Made by a program: the position numbers and the translations under genes
Part shown: positions 52,776-60,629 of the stretch, one piece after another
Numbering within the stretch: the first letter of the stretch is position 1
Layout of the letters: each line of letters starts with the position of its first letter
Assembly (NCBI RefSeq): GCF_014652915.1
Contig: NZ_BMZS01000018.1
Coordinates: 1-64,000, forward strand
From: Thalassobaculum fulvum
Lineage (GTDB): Bacteria > Pseudomonadota > Alphaproteobacteria > Thalassobaculales > Thalassobaculaceae
Length of the DNA: 64,000 bases
Reading direction: 5' to 3'
Notes under the pieces: model-generated
Database searches by the model: none
Told to the model about the DNA's origin: nothing
Seen by the model: the letters and a program-made list of their open reading frames with translations, nothing else

Positions 52776-54335
52776 TTGGTCCGGTTGACGAGCGTCGGCC
52801 AGGCGGTCTCGTACGTTCTCCAGGCCCTGAAGCGCGGCGATGCCGACCGCGCCTGCGGGGTCGCCGACCGGCTGGTGCGGCTCGCTCCGGGGGCCGCGGC
52901 GGCCTGGGACGTCTTCGCCTTCGCCTTCCACGACCGGCAGCCGGACCGCGCCCTCGCCGCCGCCAGGCGGGCGCTGGCGCTCGATCCGACCTGCACCCTG
53001 GCGGCCCAGGCGCTCGCCCTGCACGAGGCGCCGGCGGATCCGCAGCGGGCGGTCTGCCGTCTGGCCAGAGGCCTGGTCGCCCGGCCGGCCATGGTCACGC
53101 TGTGGATCCTGCTGACCAGGATCCTGTGGCCGCTCCCGATGCGGAGCCCGTTCGCGGCACCGGAGCGCCGGGCGGTGCTGCTGGATCCCGGCGTCGCGGA
53201 CGGGTGGCTGGGGGTCGGGCACTGGAACCAGGCGGCGGGAGAGCGCGACACTGCCGTGCACGCCTATCTGCGCGCCGGGATCCTCGCTCCGGATTCGGTC
53301 CTGCCGCTGTATCACCTCGGCATGGCGGCCCCGGACCGGGTTCCCGAGCACGCCGTCCGGGCTGTGAAGCACCGCTTCGCCGGCGGGGCGATGGACGGCT
53401 TCGCGGCCGAGCTGGCGGCCTTCGCGCTCGCCAACCACTACGATGCGATCGGTGACGAGGATGCCGCCTTCGGCTGGCTGCAGACGGGCAACGGCGAGCG
53501 GCGCAAGCGCGTGCCGCCCGAGATGGACCTGAACCGGGCGGTCCTGCAGGCGACCCTGGAGGCGAGCCCTCCGCGACGCCGCGCGACGGCGGTCGCCGCC
53601 GGCGGGGCCGCGGCGCCGATCTTCATCATCGGGCTCCCCGGTTCCGGCACGACGCTGGTGGAGAGCATGCTGTCCATGCACTCCGAGGTCGCGAGCGGCG
53701 GCGAGCTGCCGTTCGTCGACCGGTTGGCGAAGTCGCTGGCCGGCTTCCCGACCGGCCATCTCGATCTCGACGACGACCGGCTGGACGATATGGCGGCCCG
53801 GTACGTCGCCTCGGTCCGGGAGACCGTCGACCTGCCGGGCTGCTTCTTCACCGACAAGATGCCGAACAACTTCATGCATGTCGGCCTGATCAGGAGCCTG
53901 TTTCCGGCAGCCCCGATCATCCATCTCGCGCGCGACCCGATGGCGGTCGGCTGGTCGCAGTTCCGGCGCCGCTTCGAGACCGGCCAGACCTACTCGAGCA
54001 GCCTCGAGGACATCGCCGAGTTCATCGCCATCCACGATCGCTACATGGCGCATTGGAACCGGCTCTGGCCCGGCGGCGTGCTCGACGTCCGCTACGAGGC
54101 CCTGATCGCCGACCCGGAGGCCGGGATCCGCCGGATGCTGGATCATGCGGGCCTGCCCTGGGACCCGGCCTGCCTGGACTATGCCCGCGCCGATCACCGT
54201 GTCGCCACGGCGAGCGCCACGGCCGTCCGCGGCGGTCTTGACAAGCGCAGGATCGAGGACTGGCGCCGCTACGCCCGGCACCTGGAGCCGCTGCGCCGGG
54301 CCCTGCTGAGGCACGGCGTCCCCATCGGCGAATAA
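52776..54335 (+). CDS. Sulfotransferase-family protein with TPR-like N-terminus
   Basis: A 519-aa protein. Residues about 1-260 are Ala-rich helical repeats resembling tetratricopeptide units (LVRLAPGAAAAWDVFAFAF, ALAAARRALALDPTCTLAAQ). The C-terminal part is a PAPS-dependent sulfotransferase domain: the 5'-phosphosulfate loop is IFIIGLPGSGTTLVESML, and the 3'-phosphate motif is IIHLARDPMAVGWSQFRRRF. The TTG start follows GGAGG by 8 bases. An ATG at 52746 overlaps the end of the carboxylase gene and is an alternative. The acceptor, perhaps a peptide tyrosine or a glycan, is unknown. Confidence 0.85.
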   Translation: MVRLTSVGQAVSYVLQALKRGDADRACGVADRLVRLAPGAAAAWDVFAFAFHDRQPDRALAAARRALALDPTCTLAAQALALHEAPADPQRAVCRLARGLVARPAMVTLWILLTRILWPLPMRSPFAAPERRAVLLDPGVADGWLGVGHWNQAAGERDTAVHAYLRAGILAPDSVLPLYHLGMAAPDRVPEHAVRAVKHRFAGGAMDGFAAELAAFALANHYDAIGDEDAAFGWLQTGNGERRKRVPPEMDLNRAVLQATLEASPPRRRATAVAAGGAAAPIFIIGLPGSGTTLVESMLSMHSEVASGGELPFVDRLAKSLAGFPTGHLDLDDDRLDDMAARYVASVRETVDLPGCFFTDKMPNNFMHVGLIRSLFPAAPIIHLARDPMAVGWSQFRRRFETGQTYSSSLEDIAEFIAIHDRYMAHWNRLWPGGVLDVRYEALIADPEAGIRRMLDHAGLPWDPACLDYARADHRVATASATAVRGGLDKRRIEDWRRYARHLEPLRRALLRHGVPIGE

Positions 54336-54417
54336 TGCGTGCGCCGATCGCCGCGGCCCGCTGATATAGGCCGGCCGCACCCGTGCGACGCCTTCGCCCT
54401 CTGACCCGGAGCCCCCA

Positions 54418-54834
54418 ATGGTCGCCCACACCCGCATCCGCCGGTTCAACACCGCCGACACCTACCCCGAGCAGAAGCTCGACAACGACCTCTGCCAGGT
54501 GGTGGTGGCGCGCGGCGCCATGGTGTTCGTGCGCGGCCAGATCGGCCAGGACCTGGACAGCTCCGAGAGCGTGGCGGTCGGCGACGCCGCCGGCCAGGCC
54601 GAGCAGGCGATGGCCAACGTCGCCATGCTGCTGAAGGAGGCCGGCGCCGAGCTCGAGCACATCACCAAGATCACCATCTACCTGGTCGACCCGCGCTACC
54701 GCGAGGCGGTGTACCGGGTGGTCGGCAGGTGGCTGAAGGGGGTGTACCCGGTATCGACCGGCATCGTGGTGTCCGCCCTGGCGCGCCCGGAATGGCTGGT
54801 CGAGATCGACGTGATCGCGGTGATCCCGGACTGA
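54418..54834 (+). CDS. RidA-family (YjgF) protein
   Basis: A 138-aa Rid protein, likely a trimer. FVRGQIGQDLDSSES, QAMANVAMLLKEAGAELEHI and RPEWLVEIDVIAVIP align with the family core. The usual catalytic Arg of RidA (in xRV/xR, here about GIVVSALARPEWLVEID) seems present, so imine deamination is possible. It resembles the Rid6/7 groups more than true RidA, but that is a visual judgement. It ends just before palindromic repeat copy E. Confidence 0.88.
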   Translation: MVAHTRIRRFNTADTYPEQKLDNDLCQVVVARGAMVFVRGQIGQDLDSSESVAVGDAAGQAEQAMANVAMLLKEAGAELEHITKITIYLVDPRYREAVYRVVGRWLKGVYPVSTGIVVSALARPEWLVEIDVIAVIPD

Positions 54835-54854
54835 GGGGGGCAAGCCCTCGGGCG

Positions 54855-54996
54855 ACGAGGCGACCTGTGGGTCCCGGATCGGTTCGCCCGCTCGCGCGGC
54901 CGTCCCGTCCGGGATGAGGTGGTTTGGGAGCCGTTCTTCTCAGTCCTCCTCCCGGCCGCAGCGCAGCGAAGAGCCGGGACCCACGAAGCGACGGGC
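54855..54996. repeat. Dispersed palindromic repeat, copy E
   Basis: Left arm CTGTGGGTCCCGGATC then CCGGGATGAGGTGG; right arm CCTCCTCCCGGCC then GCCGGGACCCACGAAG. The most diverged copy: the central ATGACG reads ATGAGG and its partner is altered. It lies between the convergent RidA and sulfurtransferase genes. Confidence 0.75.
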
Positions 54997-55007
54997 GTCG
55001 ACCGCCC

Positions 55008-55889
55008 TCACCCCGTCTGCATCGGCAGCTCCGGGTCGGTCACCCACTCGCCGAGCGAGTTGTCGTACAGCGCCACGTTGCGGTGGCCGAGCCGGGTCAG
55101 CCAGAACGTCGTGACGCTGGCGGCGATGCCGCCGCCGCAATACGGCACCACCCGCTCGGCCTGGAGCGCGCCGACCGCCCGCATCGCCGCCTCGATCTCG
55201 GCCTGCGGAATGAAGGCATTGGTCAAGGGGTCCAGCAGGTCGCGCGAGGCGACGTTGACCGAGCCGGCGATCCGGCCCGGCCGGCCGTAATGGGTGCCGC
55301 CGGTCCCGGCGTGCTGTTCCGGGGTCAGGGCGTTGACCACGCAGTGCCCGGCCGCAAGTGCCTCCAGCACGCCTTCGCGGTCGACCACCAAGTGCGGGCG
55401 CGGCTTCGGGGTCAGGGTGGCGGCCGGGTGGCGCTCGGCGCCGGCTTCGACCGGCCGGCCCTCGGCCGTCCACTTCTTCAGCCCGCCGTCCAGCACGGCG
55501 GCGTTGTCGTGGCCGGCGACCTGCAGCATCCACCAGAACCGGGTCGCCCAGCTCGGGTTGTCGGCGGCGTACAGCACCACCGCGGTGTCGTCGCCGATGC
55601 CGTGGGCGCCGAACGCCGCGGCCAGCCGCTCCGGGGCCGGCATGGTGAAGCGGAAGCGGCCGGACGGGTCGGAGAACTCCGGACCGGTGATGTCCAGGAA
55701 CCCGGCCCCCGGGATATGGCCGGCCTCGTAGCTGGCGCGGCCGCTCTCGGCGCGCAGCGCGGTCTTCGGGTCCGGCACCAGGAAGCAGGTGGTGTCGAAT
55801 ACCCTGAGGCCGGGTGCGGTCAGATTGTCCGCCAGCCAGCCGGTCGAGACCAGGCTGTCGGGCAGGGCGATCGGGCTTGATCCTGTCAT
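55008..55889 (-). CDS. sseA: Thiosulfate/3-mercaptopyruvate sulfurtransferase (two rhodanese domains)
   Basis: A 293-aa enzyme with an inactive N-terminal rhodanese domain (residues 1-150) and a catalytic C-terminal one. The active Cys is in VPYCGGGIAAS, which is neither the classic CRKGVT of thiosulfate sulfurtransferase nor the CGSGVT of mercaptopyruvate sulfurtransferase, so the sulfur donor stays open. LVSTGWLADNL and DGGLKKWTAEGRPVE are family hallmarks. It diverges from a DMT transporter with about 80 bases between starts. Confidence 0.88.
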   Translation of the reverse strand: MTGSSPIALPDSLVSTGWLADNLTAPGLRVFDTTCFLVPDPKTALRAESGRASYEAGHIPGAGFLDITGPEFSDPSGRFRFTMPAPERLAAAFGAHGIGDDTAVVLYAADNPSWATRFWWMLQVAGHDNAAVLDGGLKKWTAEGRPVEAGAERHPAATLTPKPRPHLVVDREGVLEALAAGHCVVNALTPEQHAGTGGTHYGRPGRIAGSVNVASRDLLDPLTNAFIPQAEIEAAMRAVGALQAERVVPYCGGGIAASVTTFWLTRLGHRNVALYDNSLGEWVTDPELPMQTG

Positions 55890-55970
55890 GGCTGCGTGCT
55901 CCCCTTGTCGTTCCCCAAGGCGCCGGCCACCTCGTTGGCACCGGTGCCGAGCATATCCGGAATCCACTGT

Positions 55971-56915
55971 ATGCCGCCCGTCGCCCAATGGCGTGCCGCC
56001 CTGGCGGCGGTGCCGCCGAACGTCCAGGGAATGTTCTGGGTCGCCCTGTCCGGGCTGATCTTCTCGAGCTTCATGGCCCTGGTCCGTTATGTGGGCGCCA
56101 CCATGGACCCGATCCAGACCTCGTTCCTGCGCTACGGGTTCGGGCTGCTGTTCCTGGTGCCGTTCTTCGTCAAGGTGCGCTGGGCCGACGTCGCCGCGGC
56201 GAACTGGAAGCTGCACACCCTGCGCGGCCTGATGCACGGCACCGGGGTGATGCTGTGGTTCTACGCGATGAGCCGGATCCCGCTGGCCGAGGTCACGGCG
56301 ATCGGCTTCACCAACCCGGTGTTCGCCACCATCGGCGCCGCCCTGTTCCTGCGCGAGGTGATCCGCCTGCCGCGCATCACCGCGGTGATCGCCGGCCTGT
56401 TCGGGGCGCTGCTGATCGTGCGGCCGGGCTTCGCCGAGGTCGACCCCGGCGCCATCGCCATGCTGATCGCCGCGCCGATCTTCGCGGCCTCGGACCTGAT
56501 CGCCAAGGTGCTGACCCGGCACGAGAGCGGGCCGGCCGTGGTCGCCTACCTCTCGGTCTTCGTGACCGCGGTCACCTTCGTGCCGGCGATGATGGTGTGG
56601 CGGGCGCCGACGGTCGAGGAGTGGCTGCTGACCATCGCCATCGCCGGGCTCGCGACGCTCGGCCACCTGGCGATGATGCAGGGCTTCAAGGTCGGCGAGA
56701 TCTCGGCGGTGCAGACCGCCCGGTTCCTGCAGCTGCTGTGGTCGGCGCTGATCGGCTACGCGATGTTCGCCGAGACCCCGGGGCTGTACACCTGGATCGG
56801 CTCGGCGATCATCATCGCCAGCGCGCTGTTCATCGCCCACCGCGAGTCCAAGGCCCGGCAGACCGGCCGCCCGACGGTGGAGGCGGCGCACACGACCCGC
56901 ACGCCGCCGCACTGA
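55971..56915 (+). CDS. EamA/DMT-family transporter
   Basis: A 314-aa membrane protein with ten hydrophobic segments in two EamA repeats (MFWVALSGLIFSSFMALVRY and AMLIAAPIFAASDLIAKVLT). FYAMSRIPLAEVTAIGFTNP is the usual conserved segment of the S-adenosylmethionine/riboflavin/drug exporter group. An in-frame GTG at 55896 would add 25 residues without support. Substrate unknown. It is the second EamA protein in the window and not closely similar to the first. Confidence 0.9.
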   Translation: MPPVAQWRAALAAVPPNVQGMFWVALSGLIFSSFMALVRYVGATMDPIQTSFLRYGFGLLFLVPFFVKVRWADVAAANWKLHTLRGLMHGTGVMLWFYAMSRIPLAEVTAIGFTNPVFATIGAALFLREVIRLPRITAVIAGLFGALLIVRPGFAEVDPGAIAMLIAAPIFAASDLIAKVLTRHESGPAVVAYLSVFVTAVTFVPAMMVWRAPTVEEWLLTIAIAGLATLGHLAMMQGFKVGEISAVQTARFLQLLWSALIGYAMFAETPGLYTWIGSAIIIASALFIAHRESKARQTGRPTVEAAHTTRTPPH

Positions 56916-56949
56916 TTTCCCCCGGGGGGCCGGCTCCACCATTGGGACC

Positions 56950-56978
56950 TTGACGCATCGAGGGTCGAGGCATATATC
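56950..56978 (+). promoter_or_regulatory. Sigma-70-type promoter of the PadR gene
   Basis: TTGACG at 56950-56955, 17-base spacer, TATATC at 56973-56978. Transcription should start near 56985, which puts the first ATG (56986) at the very 5' end. The messenger may therefore be leaderless. The -35 overlaps the left arm of the long inverted repeat. Confidence 0.6.
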
Positions 56979-57007
56979 CCGGCTCATGCCTAGAACCTCG
57001 ATGCGTC
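56952..57007. promoter_or_regulatory. Long nested inverted repeat at the PadR promoter
   Basis: A perfect 12-bp inverted repeat, GACGCATCGAGG (56952-56963) and CCTCGATGCGTC (56996-57007), encloses a second pair AGGCAT/ATGCCT. The -35 and -10 lie within or between the arms, so a bound protein would block transcription. The half-site CATCGA recurs before the downstream flavoprotein gene. Autoregulation by the PadR protein is the simplest reading. Confidence 0.65.
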
Positions 57008-57402
57008 CACGTGCCGCCGCCAAGTCGTCTCCCGACTTCCTCAGCCGGGACTACTGGAACGGCACCATCAAGATGAGCCTGTCCAAGTTCTTCATCCTGT
57101 GCGTCCTGCACCAGCGGCCGATGCACGGCTACGATATGGCGCGGGCCGTCGAGCGAACGACCAACGGCTGCTGCTCGCCCACCGAAGGCACGATCTATCC
57201 GGTGCTGCGCGAGTTCGAGGAAGGCGGCTACGTCACGTCCGAGACCGAGGTGGTCTCCGGACGCCAGCGGCGGGTGTACACCATCACCGACAAGGGACGG
57301 GCGGCGTTCAAGGTTGCGGTCGACGCCTGGATGGACGTCACCCGCTGCCTCATCGAATCCGAGAAGGTGGCGTGCGACCTGCCGGGATCCTGCTGCGCCT
57401 GA
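56986..57402 (+). CDS. PadR-family regulator with unusual cysteine pairs
   Basis: A 138-aa winged-helix PadR protein (FFILCVLHQRPMHGYDMARA, EGTIYPVLREFEEGGYVTSE, GRQRRVYTITDKGRAAFK). It has seven cysteines: Cys39, the pair Cys62-Cys63 just before the wing helix (TNGCCSPTEG), Cys121, Cys130 and the terminal pair Cys136-Cys137. Clustered cysteines are not usual in PadR proteins and suggest sensing of a metalloid, metal or oxidant. ATG 56986 may be leaderless; ATG 57001 is an alternative. The flavoprotein gene with a Cys-rich tail follows 57 bases later. Confidence 0.85.
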   Translation: MPRTSMRPRAAAKSSPDFLSRDYWNGTIKMSLSKFFILCVLHQRPMHGYDMARAVERTTNGCCSPTEGTIYPVLREFEEGGYVTSETEVVSGRQRRVYTITDKGRAAFKVAVDAWMDVTRCLIESEKVACDLPGSCCA

Positions 57403-57427
57403 AATTTTTTTGCGCCCATACATCGAC

Positions 57428-57443
57428 CATCGATCCATCGATG
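57428..57443. promoter_or_regulatory. Palindrome CATCGAT-CC-ATCGATG before the flavoprotein gene
   Basis: A perfect 7+2+7 inverted repeat 16 bases upstream of the ATG. Its CATCGA half-site is the same as in the arms of the long repeat before the PadR gene. An AAATTTTTTT run lies just upstream at 57402-57411. A second operator for the PadR protein is inferred. The site lies directly before the AAGGAG ribosome-binding site. Confidence 0.6.
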
Positions 57444-57459
57444 CAGAAGGAGTGAGGAC

Positions 57460-58848
57460 ATGAACGGAGATCTTCCCGTCGTGGTGATCGGCGCCGGCCC
57501 GGTCGGCCTGGCGGCGGCGGCCCGGCTGGTCGAGCGCGGGCTGACGCCGCGGGTGTTCGAGCGCGGCCCGACGGTCGGGGCGGCAATGAGCGACTGGGGT
57601 CATGTCCGGCTGTTCTCGCCGTGGCGCTACAACATCGACGACGCGGCCCGCGCCCTACTCGTCGCCGGCGGCTGGCAGGCGCCGGATCCGGACGGCCTGC
57701 CGACCGGCGCCGAGATCGTGCGGGACTACCTGACGCCGCTCGCCGGCCACCCGGCGATCGCGCCCCATCTGAACCTGGAGGCCACGGTGACCGCGGTGAG
57801 CCGCGCCGGCTTCGACCGCCGCCGCACGGCCGGTCGCGAGGCCGCGCCGTTCGTGGTGCGCTGGCGGGACCGCGGCGGCGTCGAGCACAGCACCCTGGCC
57901 CGCGCCGTGCTCGACGCGTCGGGCACCTGGGGGCGGCCGAACCCGATGGGCGTCGACGGGCTGCCGGTGCCGGGCGAGGCGGATGCGGGCGACCGGATCG
58001 CCTACCGCATCCCGGACGTGCCGGGCGCGGATCGTGGCGACTACGCCGACCGGCGGGTCCTGGTGGTGGGGGCCGGCGATTCCGCGATGAACGTCGTCCT
58101 CGACCTGCTGCGCCTGCACGAGGCGCATCCGGGGACGCGCGTCCTGTGGGCGCTGCGGCGCCCCCGCGCCGACCTGTCGCTCGGCGGCGGCGCCGCGGAC
58201 CAGCTGCCGGCCCGCGGCGCGCTCGGCCTCGCCGTCGGGCGGGCGCTGGCCGCCGGATCGATCGAGCTTCTGGCACCGTTCGCCGCGGAACGCGTGACCC
58301 GCAGCGCTGCCGGCCTCCGGGTCGACGCCACCCTGGACGGTGTACCGACCGGCATCGAGGTCGATCGCATCGTGGTCGCGACCGGCTTCCGCCCGTCCCT
58401 GGGCATGCTGGAGGAGCTGCGCGTCGAGCTCGACCCGATCCTGCAGGCGCCGCCGGCCCTGGCGCCGCTGATCGACCCGAACCTCCACTCCTGCGGCACC
58501 GTGCCGCCGCACGGCGCGGCCGAGCTGAAGCAGCCGGAACCCGGGTTCTACATCGTCGGCATGAAGTCCTACGGCCGGGCGCCGACCTTCCTGATGACGA
58601 CCGGCTACGAACAGGTCCGCTCGGTGGTCGCCGAGATCGCCGGCGACCATGCGGCGGCGCGCGAGGTACGGCTGGTGCTGCCGGAGACCGGGGTGTGCAG
58701 CGCCTCGGCGACGGTCGCGACCGGTTGCTGCGGCGGCCCGGCACCGGGCGAGCCCGAGGCGTGCTGCCGCGCCGACGCCACCGCGAAGTCGGCGGGGCTG
58801 GACGGCTGCGGCTGCGGCCCGGCACGGGCGGAGGCCGCCGGCCCGTAG
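57460..58848 (+). CDS. ArsO-like flavin-dependent monooxygenase with Cys-rich tail
   Basis: A 462-aa flavoprotein. The FAD motif is VVVIGAGPVGLAAAARLVER at the N-terminus and the NADPH motif is RVLVVGAGDSAMNVVLDLLR at about 198. PSFRPSLG-like VATGFRPSLGMLEEL follows. The C-terminal tail from about 406 carries seven cysteines: Cys413, the pairs Cys423-424 (TGCCGG) and Cys435-436 (EACCRAD), and Cys450/Cys452 (DGCGCG). This tail, as I recall it, is found in flavoproteins of actinobacterial arsenic operons (ArsO group). No other ars gene is near. Role in metalloid or thiol chemistry is inferred. Confidence 0.82.
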   Translation: MNGDLPVVVIGAGPVGLAAAARLVERGLTPRVFERGPTVGAAMSDWGHVRLFSPWRYNIDDAARALLVAGGWQAPDPDGLPTGAEIVRDYLTPLAGHPAIAPHLNLEATVTAVSRAGFDRRRTAGREAAPFVVRWRDRGGVEHSTLARAVLDASGTWGRPNPMGVDGLPVPGEADAGDRIAYRIPDVPGADRGDYADRRVLVVGAGDSAMNVVLDLLRLHEAHPGTRVLWALRRPRADLSLGGGAADQLPARGALGLAVGRALAAGSIELLAPFAAERVTRSAAGLRVDATLDGVPTGIEVDRIVVATGFRPSLGMLEELRVELDPILQAPPALAPLIDPNLHSCGTVPPHGAAELKQPEPGFYIVGMKSYGRAPTFLMTTGYEQVRSVVAEIAGDHAAAREVRLVLPETGVCSASATVATGCCGGPAPGEPEACCRADATAKSAGLDGCGCGPARAEAAGP

Positions 58849-58856
58849 GCCACGGC

Positions 58857-59936
58857 CTACGCCCGTCCGGCGCGCCGCGCGGTGACCTCGAAGTCCGGCG
58901 CGCCGGGCGCCTCGTCCTGCGGGCCGGTGAAGGCCCGCTCGGCGTCCTTGAGCTCGGTCATGATGTTGCGGCCGACCGGGCCGCCGTCGTCGTCGATGCG
59001 GTGGCGCAGTGCTGCCGACACGCCGTCCAGATGGGCGCGCAGGAAGGCGACCAGCTTCGGGCCCAGTCGGTGCCTGCCGGCGCTGTAGCGCGCCAGCGAG
59101 CCGGTGATCGCCGACAGCAGCAGAAGGCCGCGCTGCGACGACAGCCGGTAGGACTGCACGGCCTGGCCGTTGAGCTGGGCCAGCGCCCGCGGCGCCAGGG
59201 TGGCCTGCAGCTGCCGCCAGGTATCGCCCATGGCGCCGGCCTGGCGGACCAGCACGCCCAGGCCCTCGCGCTTCTTCACCACGATGTGCGCGGCCGCCGG
59301 GGCGACGGTGCCGCGGGTCAGCCCGTTGCGCAGCCGCATGGCGGACGACACCTGGCCGTTGCCTGCCGGAAAGCGCTTGAACCGGAAGGCCACGGTCTCG
59401 GGCGCGATGTCGTACAGCGGCGCCGTCGAGGCGATCGCCTGCTCGGCGGCGTCGGTCAGCCGGCGGTCGGCCGGCGCACGCTCGCCGGCCCGCCGGCGCT
59501 CCGGCCCGACATAGGCGCCGGTGACCAGGAAATCGGCGCGGTCGAGCGGCCAGCGCTGCACCGCCGCGGCGATCGCCGGCAGGCTGAACGGGCGGCTGAG
59601 GGTGAACACGCAGCCGGCCTGGGTCGCCCGGCGGACGTCGGCTGCGGTGATGTCGGTCCCGATCAGCGCCGTCGCCAGGCCGGGATAGGGGCTGTCGGGG
59701 TCGCGCCGGATGTAGCTGAACAGCGACGGCGCCGGTCCGGGTGCCACCACGCGGTCGACCAGGACCAGGGTGAACGGGTGTCCCGGTCGGGCCAGCAGGT
59801 CCAAGGCCTGATCCGAGGTCGCGACCCATTCCACCGCGTCGTCCGGCAGCCACGGCGCGCCCTCGCGCAGGCGGAACAGGTCGTCGCGCTCGCCGCTGGC
59901 GACCAGGATGCGCTCCTGGGGTCGTGAAACGTTCAT
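58857..59936 (-). CDS. Receiver-like protein with large unknown C-terminal domain
   Basis: A 359-aa cytosolic protein. Residues 1-125 resemble a CheY-type receiver (ERILVASGERDDLF, TLVLVDRVVAPG with an Asp at the acceptor position, FTLSRPFSLPAI where the usual Lys is Arg). A GPERRR motif with ADRRL follows at about 145-160, recalling the GPDRRR tail of the receiver at 13.8 kb. The rest (about 170-350) is helical and unrecognised. Start ATG is preceded by a stem-loop that abuts the GGGGGAG ribosome-binding site. Probably a signalling protein. Confidence 0.78.
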   Translation of the reverse strand: MNVSRPQERILVASGERDDLFRLREGAPWLPDDAVEWVATSDQALDLLARPGHPFTLVLVDRVVAPGPAPSLFSYIRRDPDSPYPGLATALIGTDITAADVRRATQAGCVFTLSRPFSLPAIAAAVQRWPLDRADFLVTGAYVGPERRRAGERAPADRRLTDAAEQAIASTAPLYDIAPETVAFRFKRFPAGNGQVSSAMRLRNGLTRGTVAPAAAHIVVKKREGLGVLVRQAGAMGDTWRQLQATLAPRALAQLNGQAVQSYRLSSQRGLLLLSAITGSLARYSAGRHRLGPKLVAFLRAHLDGVSAALRHRIDDDGGPVGRNIMTELKDAERAFTGPQDEAPGAPDFEVTARRAGRA

Positions 59937-59946
59937 CGGCTCTCCC

Positions 59947-59966
59947 CCGTTGCTGATGGGCAACGG
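59947..59966. promoter_or_regulatory. Stem-loop abutting the ribosome-binding site of the receiver-like gene
   Basis: On the transcribed strand CCGTTGC-N6-GCAACGG forms a perfect 7-bp stem whose 3' arm runs directly into GGGGAGAG, 10 bases before the ATG. Folding could affect ribosome access. Function not shown. Confidence 0.4.
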
Positions 59967-60101
59967 AGTCCGGGTAGCAACCGGCGTGCCGCACCGGCGC
60001 TTAACCAATGAGAGTCTTGGTCGGCGGGGAGTCGCGGGCGGCGTTGCACACAGTCGCGCCGACGGTCCCCCACCGTTAACCGTGCGGCGGGACGATTCTG
60101 C

Positions 60102-60629
60102 CTAGCAATCGCTGCCGGTACTTGCGATCAGTCGTTGCAGGGCGTCGACCAGCACGCGGCTCTCGGCCACGCCCATCGCCTGCTCCAGCATGGCCTGGTG
60201 CTTGCGGGCGTCGCCGATCAGCTCGTCGACCAGGGATTCGCCGGCCGGGGTCAGACGCACGAACACCCGGCGGCGGTCGCCGGCGTCGGTCATCCGCACC
60301 ACCAGCCCCTGGGCCTGCATCCGGTCGACGGTCTTGGTGATGGTCGGCTGGTTGGCCAGGCAGCGCGCCGCCAGCTCGCCGACGGTGACGCCGGCCGTGC
60401 CCTTCAGCACCGCCAGGATGCGCCACACCGGGATCGGGACGCCGCGCTCCTTGACGCGGGTGTGGAACTCGGCGCTGGCGATGCTGGAGGCGCGCGCCAG
60501 CAGGTACAGCAGATAGCCGTCGACGAAGCGCTCGGGCGCGCCGGATTCGGCCGGGCCGGGCTCAGCCGGGCCGGTTTCAGCCGGTTCGGTCTCAGCTGGG
60601 CCGGGCCGGGGTGCTGTAGCGTCCCGCAT
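60102..60629 (-). CDS. MarR-family transcriptional regulator (NicR-like by context)
   Basis: A 175-aa winged-helix regulator: VPIPVWRILAVLKGTAGVTV, recognition region LANQPTITKTVDRMQAQGLV, wing DAGDRRRVFVRLTPAGE. The first 30 residues are a Pro/Glu/Ala repeat (AETEPAETGPAEPGPAESG) of uncertain reality. The start overlaps the end of the flavin reductase gene by 38 bases, so a later start is possible. In Pseudomonas the nicotinate cluster is controlled by the MarR protein NicR next to nicX. The same neighbours occur here, with a NicX-like gene 0.6 kb away. Confidence 0.87.
   Translation of the reverse strand: MRDATAPRPGPAETEPAETGPAEPGPAESGAPERFVDGYLLYLLARASSIASAEFHTRVKERGVPIPVWRILAVLKGTAGVTVGELAARCLANQPTITKTVDRMQAQGLVVRMTDAGDRRRVFVRLTPAGESLVDELIGDARKHQAMLEQAMGVAESRVLVDALQRLIASTGSDC

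Noticed and set aside
57402-57425. Rho-independent terminator after the PadR gene (AAATTTTTTT run)
   Set aside because: No stable GC stem precedes the T-run; it may simply be AT-rich promoter DNA for the flavoprotein gene.
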